DNA of 35,330 bases, taken from Pseudomonas caricapapayae (lineage in GTDB: Bacteria; Pseudomonadota; Gammaproteobacteria; Pseudomonadales; Pseudomonadaceae). Under the pieces are notes generated by a model. The model was not told where the DNA came from and searched no databases. It was given only the letters and a program-made list of their open reading frames with translations. The position numbers and the translations under genes are program-made. Of this stretch, positions 1 through 7,903 are shown piece after piece. The stretch's first letter is position 1. Each line of letters opens with the position of its first letter. The DNA lies in contig NZ_LJPW01000053.1 in assembly GCF_001400735.1 (NCBI RefSeq), forward strand, positions 1-35,330, given 5' to 3'.

Positions 1-29
1 TCATTTGCGAGCCCGCCATAACCATTGCC

Positions 30-2057
30 TCAAGCGTTCTTGGCTGCTGGGATGCGCGCCTTGGTGCCCTTGCCTGAGGTTTTTTTCTTCGCCGGACCAA
101 TGTTCACTGTGCCTTTGCATTCCGGATACCGTGTGCACGCCCAAAAGCTCCCTGAGGAGCTTTTACGCTGAGAGGATTTAGCGTTGCACAATGGGCATTT
201 TGGACCTTCGGGCACATTAATCGATAACGTTGTGCTTTTATACTGATCGACGAGCCTGGTGATCCAGCTCGATTGCTTGGCAATAAAGTCATCGAGCGTC
301 AGCGTGCCTTGTTCGATCATTGTCAGCGCCTGTTCCCAGATCGCAGTGGTGCCGGGGTCGGCCACGGCAGGAGGGACCGCATCAATCAGTGAAAATGCTG
401 CGTCAGATGCCCGCAGTGCCCGACCTTTCTTGATGAGGGACCCTCGGTCGATCAGGCCTTGGATCGTGGCCGCCCGAGTAGCCTCAGTTCCAATGCCTGT
501 AGTTTCTTTGAGCTTCTGAGCCAGCCTTGGGTCCTTGACCAACTTGGCAATGGTCTTCATCGCCTTGATCAACGTGCCCTCGGTGTAGGGCTTGGGTGGT
601 TCTGTCTTCATTGCCTTCAGCTGCAGGTCCTGGATGTCAGATCGAGAACCAACCTGCAGCATTGGCAAGGTCTGGGACCGGCCTCCACTTTCCTCACTCT
701 CTTCCTCGCCCTCGAATGAGCCAGAAAATAAAATTTTCCAGCCCGCTACCACTATTCGCTTGCCCACTGACTGGAGTGAAACTGCATTGGATTCAAAGGT
801 CGCCACGGTACGATCGTATTCATGGTGGGGCAGAAATTGCGCAAGAAAGTGGGCTCGGATCAATTCATAGACCTTGCGCTCCTTCTCTGACATTGCTGTC
901 AGTTTTGTGGGTTCCAGGGTCGGAATGATTCCATGGTGGGGGCCAGTGATTTTTTTGTCGTTCCACGCACGGGAGCGTTGCTCCGGATCAATCAGCAGTA
1001 GCGTCTTACCAATGTCGGGATCCGTTCGGTTCAGTGCGTCAAGGACCATCGGCACTTCATCCAGCATGCTCTCTGGCAGATAACCGCAATCAGTTCTGGG
1101 GTAGGTTGTGGCTTTGTGGGTTTCGTAGAGGGACTGTGCGATGTCGAGCGTCTCTTGAACTCCGAGCCCGAATTTAGCTGAGCACACCTCCTGCAGTGTG
1201 CTCAGATCGAAAGGGAGCGGAGCGACATCCCGGTCACGCTCGGTCTCTACAGAGAGGGTTGTAGCGGCCTGGCTATTTTTCAGAGCATTGAGCGCGGCAG
1301 TTGCCGCACTCTGATCAAGGCAGCGGCCGTCCTCATCTACGACTGACTCATCTGCGACCCACTTAGCCAGGAACGAGTGCCCGACAGTCCGGAGCTGGAC
1401 GTCTATACCCCAGAACGGCTTGGGTATGAAGTTTGAAATTTCTCGATCCCGGTCGACCACTAGGCGAAGGGTAGGGGTTTGAACGCGGCCTACTGAAAGG
1501 ACACCGGTGTAGCCGGCCTGTCGTCCGAGAAGAGTGAACAGCCGAGAGAAGTTCATACCGATCAGCCAGTCCGCTCTGGAGCGTGCCAGCGCCGACAGGT
1601 ACAGCGGATAGGTCTCAGAGCCTTGCTTGACACTGCTGAGCGCCTGGCGGATGGATGCTTCATTGAGCGCAGACAGCCATAGTCTTTGAATCGGTCCCCG
1701 ATAGCCACAATACTCGATCAGCTCGCGCGCGATCATTTCTCCCTCGCGGTCAGCGTCCGTCGCAATAACGAGCTCGGTGGCATGTTTGAGTAGTTGCTTG
1801 ACGATTTTGAACTGGCTGGCCGTTTTCGGCTTGACGAGCACTTTCCATTCCGCAGGCAGGATTGGAAGTGAGTCCAGGCTCCAGTTTTTCAGATGCTCGC
1901 CGTAGGCATCGGGAGGAGCTGTTTCAAGCAAATGACCAATTCCCCAGGTGACGGCCACACCATTGCCTTTGATGCAGCCGTCACCTCGTGTTTTGGCTCC
2001 GAGTACAGCGGCGATGTCTTTACCCTGGCTGGGTTTCTCGCACAGATACAAACGCAT
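30..2057 (-). CDS. topB: DNA topoisomerase III (type IA)
   Basis: Type IA topoisomerase, which cuts and passes single DNA strands to decatenate replication or transfer intermediates; mobile-element copies commonly sit with conjugation genes. The N-terminal TOPRIM domain shows the acidic DADREGE motif at about residues 101-107. The central domain has VGRVQTPT at about 189-196, and the catalytic tyrosine is probably Y319 in TTYPRTD. The C-terminus carries a CPLC...CxxxxxC zinc-ribbon-like motif and a basic tail. The start at 2057 is chosen because the protein then begins MRLYLCEKPSQG as in the family and a GGAG lies a few bases upstream. A TTG start 27 bases further out has no ribosome site. 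At about 675 residues it is full length. The gene is on the minus strand, and its neighbours suggest a relic of a conjugative plasmid or island. Confidence 0.93.
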   Translation of the reverse strand: MRLYLCEKPSQGKDIAAVLGAKTRGDGCIKGNGVAVTWGIGHLLETAPPDAYGEHLKNWSLDSLPILPAEWKVLVKPKTASQFKIVKQLLKHATELVIATDADREGEMIARELIEYCGYRGPIQRLWLSALNEASIRQALSSVKQGSETYPLYLSALARSRADWLIGMNFSRLFTLLGRQAGYTGVLSVGRVQTPTLRLVVDRDREISNFIPKPFWGIDVQLRTVGHSFLAKWVADESVVDEDGRCLDQSAATAALNALKNSQAATTLSVETERDRDVAPLPFDLSTLQEVCSAKFGLGVQETLDIAQSLYETHKATTYPRTDCGYLPESMLDEVPMVLDALNRTDPDIGKTLLLIDPEQRSRAWNDKKITGPHHGIIPTLEPTKLTAMSEKERKVYELIRAHFLAQFLPHHEYDRTVATFESNAVSLQSVGKRIVVAGWKILFSGSFEGEEESEESGGRSQTLPMLQVGSRSDIQDLQLKAMKTEPPKPYTEGTLIKAMKTIAKLVKDPRLAQKLKETTGIGTEATRAATIQGLIDRGSLIKKGRALRASDAAFSLIDAVPPAVADPGTTAIWEQALTMIEQGTLTLDDFIAKQSSWITRLVDQYKSTTLSINVPEGPKCPLCNAKSSQRKSSSGSFWACTRYPECKGTVNIGPAKKKTSGKGTKARIPAAKNA

Positions 2058-2339
2058 AAGGTCTCCAATGAGGATCTGACTCAAAGGAGAAACAATGACT
2101 GATTGAAAAGTGATGCGCCTTAGAAAACCTTACATTGGTCCCATGGGTTTGGAATGGAAGGGTAGATGCGAGATTGGACTTGGACGCTCTAGTCATTTCC
2201 ATGCAATTCAAGTGCGGTAGTAGCATGGACTTCCCTGCTCTACCGAGCCCCGGAGCTTGCCGGTTAGCTATACACATCTCCGATTGCAGGCTAGGCAAAC
2301 AACCGTCTGTCTAAACTATATGACAGCCGCCCAACGGGG

Positions 2340-2971
2340 AGGGGGGCATCCGGTGCAAACTGGCTGCGCTGGCCAGTCTCTTCGACCAATTCCTGGAAAA
2401 CAATACGGTCGTTGGCGCAACCCTGTGAACAGCGTCAAACGATCCCCGTACAGAAAGCAACGAAGGCAAGACTCCCGCCCTCGGCAACAATGCTTGATAC
2501 TCCCAACACAGACATCATGAAAGAACTGCGCGACCGTGCGATTCTGGTCGTGCGTACCATGGCCTGCGCAGCGAAGACGCGGGACAACTGCACCTTCGAC
2601 GTGCATGAACGATGCGGCATCAAAAACTTGTGGATCTACGGCAAAGGAAGCAATATGCACTTTTTGCACCTGCATCCCGTGGCCGCCGAGCGCATCTACG
2701 TGTGCCTGGAGCAGGATATTGAATACGCAACGAGGCCCGGTCCGTCGTTTCGCTCCTGCGAGGCACCGTGGGCGAGGCCTATGCTAAGAACGCCGGCATA
2801 GTCGTCGAGTACCCAGGCGTGCACGGTCTGCACGCAATCGCAGCGACCAACGGCCTGAAGCATGATGCCGATATTACCAAAGTGCAGATGTGGCTTTGGC
2901 ACTCGAACATCAGTACAACCCGCTTTTATCACAGGCGAGGTAAGCGGCAGATTCGCCGACCTTTGAATTGA
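2340..2971 (+). pseudogene. decayed tyrosine recombinase (phage-type integrase)
   Basis: Several reading frames together spell an XerC/D-like integrase. An N-terminal stretch (KLAALASLFDQFLENN, about 2357) runs to TESNEGKTPALG and then ELRDRAILVV. YHGLRSED in another frame holds the first catalytic arginine. KGSNMHFLHLHPVAAERIYV in the original frame is the central part, and HGLHAIAATN plus WHSNISTTRFY in a third frame is the C-terminal catalytic part. The second catalytic arginine, expected in HGLRA, is now histidine, and the GHS motif reads WHS, although the terminal tyrosine remains. In-frame stops and at least three frame changes make it non-functional. Integrases of this kind often flank effector loci in P. 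syringae, so this is probably a scar of an earlier integration. Confidence 0.8.
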
Positions 2972-3091
2972 AAATACTGCCCCAAAGGATTTTAGTCAAT
3001 ACAGCGCTATTGATCCTAAATTCAAGCCATTACGTACGGGCAAAGAAAGCGCCCATACCTAAGCCAAAGCGGCCCACCTTTAGACCTTAAA

Positions 3092-3541
3092 TCAGGATTG
3101 CATGCTTAAAATGGGTCTAAGGAATTTTTGATACTGCGGCCAGGAGTTGAAAACTTTGAGATCGACTGTCGGGTTATCAATAGTACCATTTAGCTCCACA
3201 AGAAACACACTATTGCCCGTCTGGATGATGCGCTTAGCATTTTCACCAATAGATCCACAGGATAAAAGGTAGCCAAGAGAATTGTACGCGATAATGGAAC
3301 CCTTATGAGCGGCAGATGTGTTGAGTAAAGGTTCTTCTGGAACGTCAGCGATCATCAGCATAAGCGCCCTTAAGTGATGTTTCTCGTCGTCGAAGCCATC
3401 GGTGACCTCCTTGCAAATTCTTAAGACATCAGCGATATGAGACAGGAGTATCTCATTTACATGGGCGAACAAGCCATAAGACGTCAGCAGGACGGTGCCA
3501 AAGGTAGGCGGATTTTTGGGGTAGTATTTATAGGTTTGCAT
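3092..3541 (-). CDS. uncharacterised 149-aa protein, copy A
   Basis: I do not recognise this family. The protein begins MQTYKYYPKNPP and ends PILSMQS. It has no clear signal peptide or membrane segment, and contains a mixed hydrophobic/charged core with LLSHIADVLRICKEV and a beta-rich second half (GNSVFLVELNG). A second intact copy of the same length lies at 27314-27763. The two differ at roughly a dozen residues without any frame change, which suggests that the coding function is maintained. The upstream region, also duplicated, holds an Anr/Fnr-type palindrome about 200 bases before the start, so oxygen-responsive control is possible. It could be a small regulatory or stress protein; nothing more specific is visible. 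Confidence 0.6.
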   Translation of the reverse strand: MQTYKYYPKNPPTFGTVLLTSYGLFAHVNEILLSHIADVLRICKEVTDGFDDEKHHLRALMLMIADVPEEPLLNTSAAHKGSIIAYNSLGYLLSCGSIGENAKRIIQTGNSVFLVELNGTIDNPTVDLKVFNSWPQYQKFLRPILSMQS

Positions 3542-3744
3542 AGCTATCTCTAGTTTGAAATTGGAAAGCCTACTGAGTTCAAGAAAACGTGCTATAAGTA
3601 TTTTTTTTGCCTCTACTCTGATGCGCTTTTAAACTGAGTTACAGCTTTTAGATAAAAGGTCAGATACTTTCTTCAGTAGCATGAAATTTTTAGTGGCACA
3701 CAAAGGGATTTGGTTCAATGGTCAGCCAGATCTGATGGCTATTT

Positions 3745-3758
3745 TTGATCTGTATCAA
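3745..3758. promoter_or_regulatory. Anr/Fnr-type box
   Basis: TTGAT-CTGT-ATCAA is a perfect match to the consensus TTGAT-N4-ATCAA bound by Anr/Fnr oxygen sensors. It lies about 205 bases upstream of the 149-aa gene on the minus strand. The same palindrome recurs at 26867 and 27967 at similar distances from other genes. Function is inferred from the motif only. Confidence 0.5.
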
Positions 3759-4055
3759 AAAACATTGACTTATGCTGGTCGTCTAAGGTAGCGGCCTGTC
3801 CTCGGTATGTTTTGTCGCCGGTTATATTCGAAGTCGACGAAAATCCGAAAGCTCGAGAGTAGGGGGGCTTTGTTTTCCATTTATTTTGATCACTAGAAAC
3901 ATCTCATAGTAGCCATTTCCCTCATTATAGCCGCACTACTGCTGTGTTGGAGTGAGTAATCTTGTTTCTTAGATACTGCTATATGTCATGAGGTCGGAAG
4001 CCGGCGCTGGTCATCGCTCTTTTGGATATGGCGTTGTATCAACGCAACATGAGTC

Positions 4056-4168
4056 GTTCGTTCCATTTCGCTCCTGCGACCACAGCTCTGATGTCAAAAT
4101 CAGGTGCCTGCTATATTTGTGAGGGGGGAATTTTTTAAGCTTGGAACCGATTCGCTCGCGCTGACCAC
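4056..4168 (+). repeat. duplicated hopX1-type promoter segment without its gene
   Basis: About 113 bases, from the GTTCGTTCCATTTCG region through the hrp box, match 34727-34840, the segment just upstream of hopX1, with a few substitutions. Here no hopX1 coding sequence follows: similarity ends right after the CCAC of the hrp box. This is a detached promoter left by recombination. Confidence 0.8.
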
Positions 4169-4171
4169 TAC
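4143..4171 (+). promoter_or_regulatory. orphan hrp box
   Basis: GGAACC, 16 bases, then CCACTAC. It matches the HrpL promoter except that the last position of CCACNNA is C instead of A. It is a copy of the hopX1 hrp box at 34815. No effector start follows closely; the next gene (shcO1) has its own hrp box at 4387. It may still give a long transcript into the shcO1 operon. Confidence 0.6.
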
Positions 4172-4386
4172 ATGTCAGGTTGATCTATACTTAAAGCGGA
4201 TACACCGAATGCAGTAATTCTTTAAAAATATCGTTATTTTTCTAGAAAATTGACCGCAAACGATAGCCTAATGTACGATTTTTTCCGAATTCTGCGGGCT
4301 CCCGTCGATATGCTTTTTTTAGGAAAAACCGAAGAAGCGAAAGCTATCCTGACACTGGGGGAGCACGCAGAAAGTTCACGTGGCCT
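4172..4386. other. intergenic, no gene seen
   Basis: AT-rich DNA between the orphan hrp box and the shcO1 hrp box. The only open frame (78 codons from 4250) has no ribosome site and runs through the shcO1 promoter and start, so I do not call it. Confidence 0.5.
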
Positions 4387-4415
4387 GGAACCTTACGGAG
4401 GTTCCACGCCACCAA
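4387..4415 (+). promoter_or_regulatory. hrp box of the shcO1-hopO1-hopT1 operon
   Basis: GGAACC, 16-base spacer, CCACCAA: an exact match to the HrpL consensus GGAACC-N15/16-CCACNNA. It ends 31 bases before the shcO1 ATG, a usual leader length. It should place the chaperone, the 34-aa peptide, hopO1 and hopT1 under type III secretion regulation. Confidence 0.9.
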
Positions 4416-4446
4416 GTGTTCATTCGAACCTAAAGGTATTCACATT

Positions 4447-4875
4447 ATGCGCACATCCGTTAATGGTCTGCTTGAGCACGGCCTGAAGACCTTGGGCTTT
4501 GATACTTCGGCGTTGCAGGCCTTGCGCGACGACGGTTATTTACTGTGGCAAGGCAAGGATAAGCAAGCCAGTCTTCTGGTTCCCTCTACTGACGGCGACG
4601 CGCTTTTCGCTATCTGTACCTTGAGCCGTGTCGATCCCGAGCACGACGGACGTCTGCTGGCGCTTGCATTGCACCTGAACCTGTCTCCTGTCCACACGAT
4701 GAACGCATGTATAGCACTTGATGTCGAGCAAAACACGTTGTGTCTTCGCTACACACATGACCTTGGCGGGAACGGGGCAGATACCCTGTTGCTTGCGCTC
4801 GAAAACGCCCAAGCGCTGGCTGGACAGATCAAGCAGGTAATCGAAAACTTTAGGCACGATCAGGGGCGCCGGTAA
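4447..4875 (+). CDS. shcO1: type III chaperone ShcO1
   Basis: Small acidic cytoplasmic protein (142 aa) of the class IB/CesT-like type III chaperone group. It is expected to bind the N-terminal secretion region of the downstream effector HopO1 and keep it secretion-competent. The sequence has the usual alternating amphipathic pattern: a long N-terminal helix (MRTSVNGLLEHGLKTLGF), a central strand region, and a C-terminal helix (LLLALENAQALAGQIKQVIENF). The start at 4447 has AAAGG upstream and follows an hrp box. It is the first gene of the operon, and the next start lies 12 bases after its stop. The assignment rests on recognised similarity and gene order; the related ShcS chaperones are the main alternative. 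Confidence 0.85.
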   Translation: MRTSVNGLLEHGLKTLGFDTSALQALRDDGYLLWQGKDKQASLLVPSTDGDALFAICTLSRVDPEHDGRLLALALHLNLSPVHTMNACIALDVEQNTLCLRYTHDLGGNGADTLLLALENAQALAGQIKQVIENFRHDQGRR

Positions 4876-4887
4876 ATGGAGGTTGGT

Positions 4888-4992
4888 ATGAAAATATCCG
4901 ACTCCACATCTTCTGCAAACACCCCAACGGATTCAGCGCAGAAGTCCTCCAAAGGACTGCTGAGTGGGTTGGCTCGCAAATCAGCAGAGTGA
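4888..4992 (+). CDS. 34-aa Ser/Thr-rich peptide, possible effector N-terminal remnant
   Basis: A short frame starting MKISDSTSSANTPTD and ending LARKSAE sits between the chaperone and hopO1, with a strong TGGAGG eleven to six bases before the ATG. It is rich in Ser, Thr, Asn and Gln with no acidic residues in its first four positions, as in type III secretion signals. It may be the leftover N-terminus of a HopS-like effector that once followed this chaperone, or simply a leader peptide. Its operon position means it is probably translated. No function is claimed. Confidence 0.45.
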   Translation: MKISDSTSSANTPTDSAQKSSKGLLSGLARKSAE

Positions 4993-5122
4993 AGGGAGAA
5001 ATTGGTCCCCAGAAAAGCAAGGTTAGCTCGTTCGATTGAAAAAATCGGCTTGAAAAATGAGAACGGCGCGAATGTGTTAATTTTTCAGCGTTTCTTTACA
5101 CTTTAAGTGAGTGATTTTATTT

Positions 5123-5974
5123 ATGGGTAATATTTGTGGTACTTCTGGCTCCAATCATGTGTATAGTCCGCCTATTAGCCCTCAACATGCCTCTGGTTCG
5201 TCTACACCGGTGCCCAGTTCTTCTGGGACGATGCTTTCTCTCACTCATGAACAAATATTAAACCAGAACTATGCTACAAATATAAAGGGGAAATATCGCA
5301 CGAATCCTCGAAAAGGACCATCTCCTAGGCTTTCTGATACGCTGATGAAGCAGGCGCTGTCTTCAGTGATCACACAAGAGAAAAAGCGACTTAAAAGTCA
5401 GCCAAAGTCAATAGCCCAAGATATTCAGCCCCCAAACAGCATGATTAAAAATGCACTTGATGAAAAAGACCGCCACCCTTTTGGTGATTGCTTTTCAGAC
5501 GACGAATTTCTTGCGATCCATCTTTATACGAGTTGTCTTTACAGACCGATCAACCATCATCTGCGGTATGCCCCGAAAAATGATGTCGCGCCTGTTGTCG
5601 AGGCAATGAAAAGCGGTTTGGCCAAACTTGCTCAATACCCTGATTATCAGGTGTCTGGTCAACTGCATAGAGGCATCAAGCAAAAGATGGATGATGGTGA
5701 AGTGATGAGTCGCTTCAAGCCGGGTAATACTTATCGTGATGACGCGTTCATGAGCACGTCGACTAGAATGGATGTTACAGAAGAATTTACTTCCGATGTC
5801 ACGTTACATCTGCAGTCCTCATCAGCCGTCAATATAGGCCCCTTTTCAAAAAACCCATACGAGGACGAAGCGCTCATCCCGCCCCGGACGCCTTTCAAAG
5901 TAACCGGTCTGCACAAGCAGGACGATAGGTGGCACGTCCACTTGAACGAGATTGCAGAGAGCTCTGACGAGTGA
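5123..5974 (+). CDS. hopO1: type III effector HopO1, putative mono-ADP-ribosyltransferase
   Basis: Effector delivered into plant cells; HopO1 proteins belong to the arginine-type ADP-ribosyltransferase group. The protein has 283 aa. The start at 5123 gives MGNICGTS, a Gly2 myristoylation and Cys5 acylation signature that points to the host plasma membrane. An upstream GTG adding four residues would destroy it. The first 110 residues are polar and probably disordered (secretion and chaperone region). The catalytic half shows the R-S-E pattern: R183 in LHRG, STS at 211-213, and the ExE-type E247-D-E249. All key residues are present, so it is likely active. It overlaps the hopT1 open frame and shares the hrp promoter at 4387. 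Closest in order and sequence to hopO1-1 of P. syringae DC3000. Confidence 0.93.
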   Translation: MGNICGTSGSNHVYSPPISPQHASGSSTPVPSSSGTMLSLTHEQILNQNYATNIKGKYRTNPRKGPSPRLSDTLMKQALSSVITQEKKRLKSQPKSIAQDIQPPNSMIKNALDEKDRHPFGDCFSDDEFLAIHLYTSCLYRPINHHLRYAPKNDVAPVVEAMKSGLAKLAQYPDYQVSGQLHRGIKQKMDDGEVMSRFKPGNTYRDDAFMSTSTRMDVTEEFTSDVTLHLQSSSAVNIGPFSKNPYEDEALIPPRTPFKVTGLHKQDDRWHVHLNEIAESSDE

Positions 5975-5979
5975 CTCAT

Positions 5980-7119
5980 ATGATGAAAACAGTCAGCAAT
6001 CACTCGATACCCAGTACAAATCTCGTCGTGGATGCGGGAACGGAAACTTCGGCGCAGAGGTCCGAGCCGGTTTCCAGCGAAATCCAGCGCAACAGCGAGA
6101 TTGAAAAAGCAGTCATCGAACACATTGTCGACCACCCGGCAGCGAAAATGACAATAAGTGCGCTGGTTGATACGTTGACAGACGTTTTCGTCAAGGTTCA
6201 TGGGGAGGTTAAGGGGTGGGCCGAAATCGTTCAGGCAGTTTCTCGCCCTCATGACAGTAATCGACACGGCAGTGGAGTACTCAGCCCGCGCTTTGATGTA
6301 ATGGGGAGTGTTGGTTGGAATGCGGCAGCTATCCGGGCCACCAGTCGCGTCGGGACGCTTCGAGAGAAAGGTACACTGTTCACTAACCTTATCCTCAGTA
6401 ACAACTTTAAACATTTGCTTAAACGAATGGTTAGCGATCCAGCTTTGCAGCAAAAGCTCGACCGTGTGGTAGACCTCAACTATCTGAAAGCTTGTGAAGG
6501 CGATCTTTATGTCATGTCAGGGTGGGCTGCACGGGCTAGCGAAAGTCGTGAACAGATTGGCAGAGCCCGGTATGAAACGGCATCAAATCTTAACCAGGCG
6601 CTGATCAGTGCGCGCGAGTTGGCTTTTCATCGTCACAATCCGGTTAATCATCCGTCTGCCCAAGCGAAAGTGGGCTTTAATAAGGGGTTGCCTGAGGAAT
6701 CTGATCTGCAGATTCTGAGAGGCCATGGCAGCAGTGTATGGAGTGTAAAACCGAACAGCGATTTCGCAAAGCGTGCTGAAGTTTCTGCAAAGCCGATTAT
6801 CGCCGGCCCGTCCGGTACCGCTTCGCGCATGCTCGCTGTTGCGCGTTTTCTGGCACCGGCTTGTTTGAAAAGCCTGGGTATTGAGAGTGAGCAGAATCTG
6901 AAAGAGCTTGTGCGGTATGCGTGCTATGCCTATTTCGGTCAGGACGGCCACCATTCGATGCTTGAAGTGAATCTGGGTGTCGCTTCCCATGGAATGCCGG
7001 AACAATGGGACGACACGCTGTATAACGAACCTTTCAGTAATTCAATTAAAGGTCGCGGGTTTGGTATAGACAATCTCGCGCAAAGGCAAGTCGTCAGGCA
7101 GGCGGCTCAAAAGTCATGA
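5980..7119 (+). CDS. hopT1: type III effector HopT1
   Basis: Effector of about 379 aa, nearly identical in pattern to HopT1-1, which is known to suppress plant RNA silencing by acting on Argonaute 1. Three Gly-Trp pairs are visible: VKGW (W80), VGW (W113) and SGW (W182). Such GW motifs are what Argonaute-binding proteins use. The start at 5980 (MMKTVSNHS) lies six bases past the hopO1 stop; a GTG at 5971 overlapping that stop is possible. Either way translation is probably coupled to hopO1. There is no membrane segment. The rest of the fold is not assignable from sequence. The gene ends intact and is followed by transposon debris. Confidence 0.92.
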   Translation: MMKTVSNHSIPSTNLVVDAGTETSAQRSEPVSSEIQRNSEIEKAVIEHIVDHPAAKMTISALVDTLTDVFVKVHGEVKGWAEIVQAVSRPHDSNRHGSGVLSPRFDVMGSVGWNAAAIRATSRVGTLREKGTLFTNLILSNNFKHLLKRMVSDPALQQKLDRVVDLNYLKACEGDLYVMSGWAARASESREQIGRARYETASNLNQALISARELAFHRHNPVNHPSAQAKVGFNKGLPEESDLQILRGHGSSVWSVKPNSDFAKRAEVSAKPIIAGPSGTASRMLAVARFLAPACLKSLGIESEQNLKELVRYACYAYFGQDGHHSMLEVNLGVASHGMPEQWDDTLYNEPFSNSIKGRGFGIDNLAQRQVVRQAAQKS

Positions 7120-7269
7120 GCCATTGAGCCTCTCAATAAACGTCTTGTGCGTATCGCTCAGGTCAATAGTTGAATTTCCTTGGGCCTCACAAGGCGGGCA
7201 GCAACAGTACCTGACTGACTTGGCCGCGGCAGTCACCTTTGAAAGCGAATTCGCGGCACATGATGGAGC

Positions 7270-7400
7270 ACATCGAGCAGCTAAGGATTTTTATAACTGG
7301 TGGCCCTGCCCGAATGGCCCGACCGGGAGATTCATCAGAACAGCTTGCTCAAGCTTGCCCGTGAAGGTCCGCAGGGTCTTGGCAAGAAGGCAGCCTGCGG
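7270..7400 (+). pseudogene. fragment of a Tn3-family transposase
   Basis: The frame at 7303-7377 reads [22 protein letters not shown], matching the region of Tn3-type TnpA that normally reads like IHQNRLLKMAREGGQ. The frame is closed a few codons upstream and the matching part ends near 7380. Only a scrap of the roughly 1000-residue transposase is left, downstream of hopT1. Confidence 0.65.
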
Positions 7401-7476
7401 CTGCAAATTGTGGAAATTTTGAAATCGGTTATCATAGCCGAAATTGAGTCGATACCTCGTGAGCACAGGCTTACAC

Positions 7477-7662
7477 ATGGTGTCAGAGACCAAAAAACGT
7501 AAATGGGCGAGCCGGGCAAAAGCCAAGGCAAAGAAGATCCATCTCCAACGCGCCAGGTATACCTCCTTCGTTCCCGATACCGACTGTTCCTTCGGTGTCT
7601 GTAACGACCTGCAATCGAAATGGCCTCGACCTGCAATCATCGCGTTTTTCGACCAGGATTGA
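7477..7662 (+). pseudogene. truncated basic Lys/Arg-rich small gene
   Basis: The frame begins MVSETKKRKWASRAKAKAKK and is matched by MASESKKRKRESRAKAKAKQ at 23385-23459 on the other strand. About 150 bases of similar DNA, including 90 bases upstream of the ATG, accompany both. Here the frame runs into the 203-bp repeat at 7599, so the last 20 or so codons are repeat sequence. The native protein is unknown; the basic N-terminus would suit nucleic-acid binding. Confidence 0.45.
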
Positions 7663-7801
7663 TTGCGTCTATCCGAGCCGGCAAACCGGGATTATTTGCG
7701 AATGAACCTGCATTCATCTGGTTCGACCAGCAATCGACCGTCATGAACCGGAATTATTTGCGAGTGACCACTCGCGGCTTCTGTCTCATTTAAGTACACC
7801 C
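7599..7801 (+). repeat. 203-bp iterated repeat element, copy 1
   Basis: It starts CTGTAACGACCTGCAATCG and ends TTTAAGTACACCC, and has the same ends and the same length as 17447-17649 in inverted orientation. Inside are about eight degenerate units that each begin ACC, of two alternating types: ACC(T/A)GCAATC and ACCGGGATTATTTGCG-like. No open frame fits the pattern. It precedes an IS and then a serine recombinase gene. Confidence 0.85.
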
Positions 7802-7903
7802 TTGTGAGACGCGTGACTAAGGCGCTTTTTGCGTCTCAATAGGGTGGCTTTTCATTTTTGATATGGTGGACTTGCCCCTACCAGACCGGACACCAACTCC
7901 CCG

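Larger units (their letters stand above)
3088..3975. repeat. duplicated block, copy A (149-aa gene plus upstream region)
   Basis: The block is nearly identical to 27310-28195 in the same orientation. It includes the 149-aa gene and about 430 bases of upstream DNA in which I see no other gene. Homology stops abruptly at the sequence CTTAG, and in the other copy an IS5-family element begins there. In this copy the DNA continues uninterrupted towards a second duplicated segment (4056-4168). Confidence 0.85.

Noticed and set aside
1..29. Possible start of another minus-strand gene (ATGGTTATGGCG)
   Set aside because: Fewer than ten codons are inside the window and no family can be judged.
4250..4486. 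78-codon open frame upstream of shcO1
   Set aside because: It has a TTG start without a ribosome site, runs through the hrp box and the shcO1 start, and shows no family resemblance.
5731..6453. 240-codon minus-strand open frame
   Set aside because: Antisense to hopO1 and hopT1, which are clearly recognisable on the plus strand.
7599..7801. Iterated repeat considered as a CRISPR array
   Set aside because: Units are degenerate, unevenly spaced and of two types; there are no unique spacers of constant length and no cas genes.
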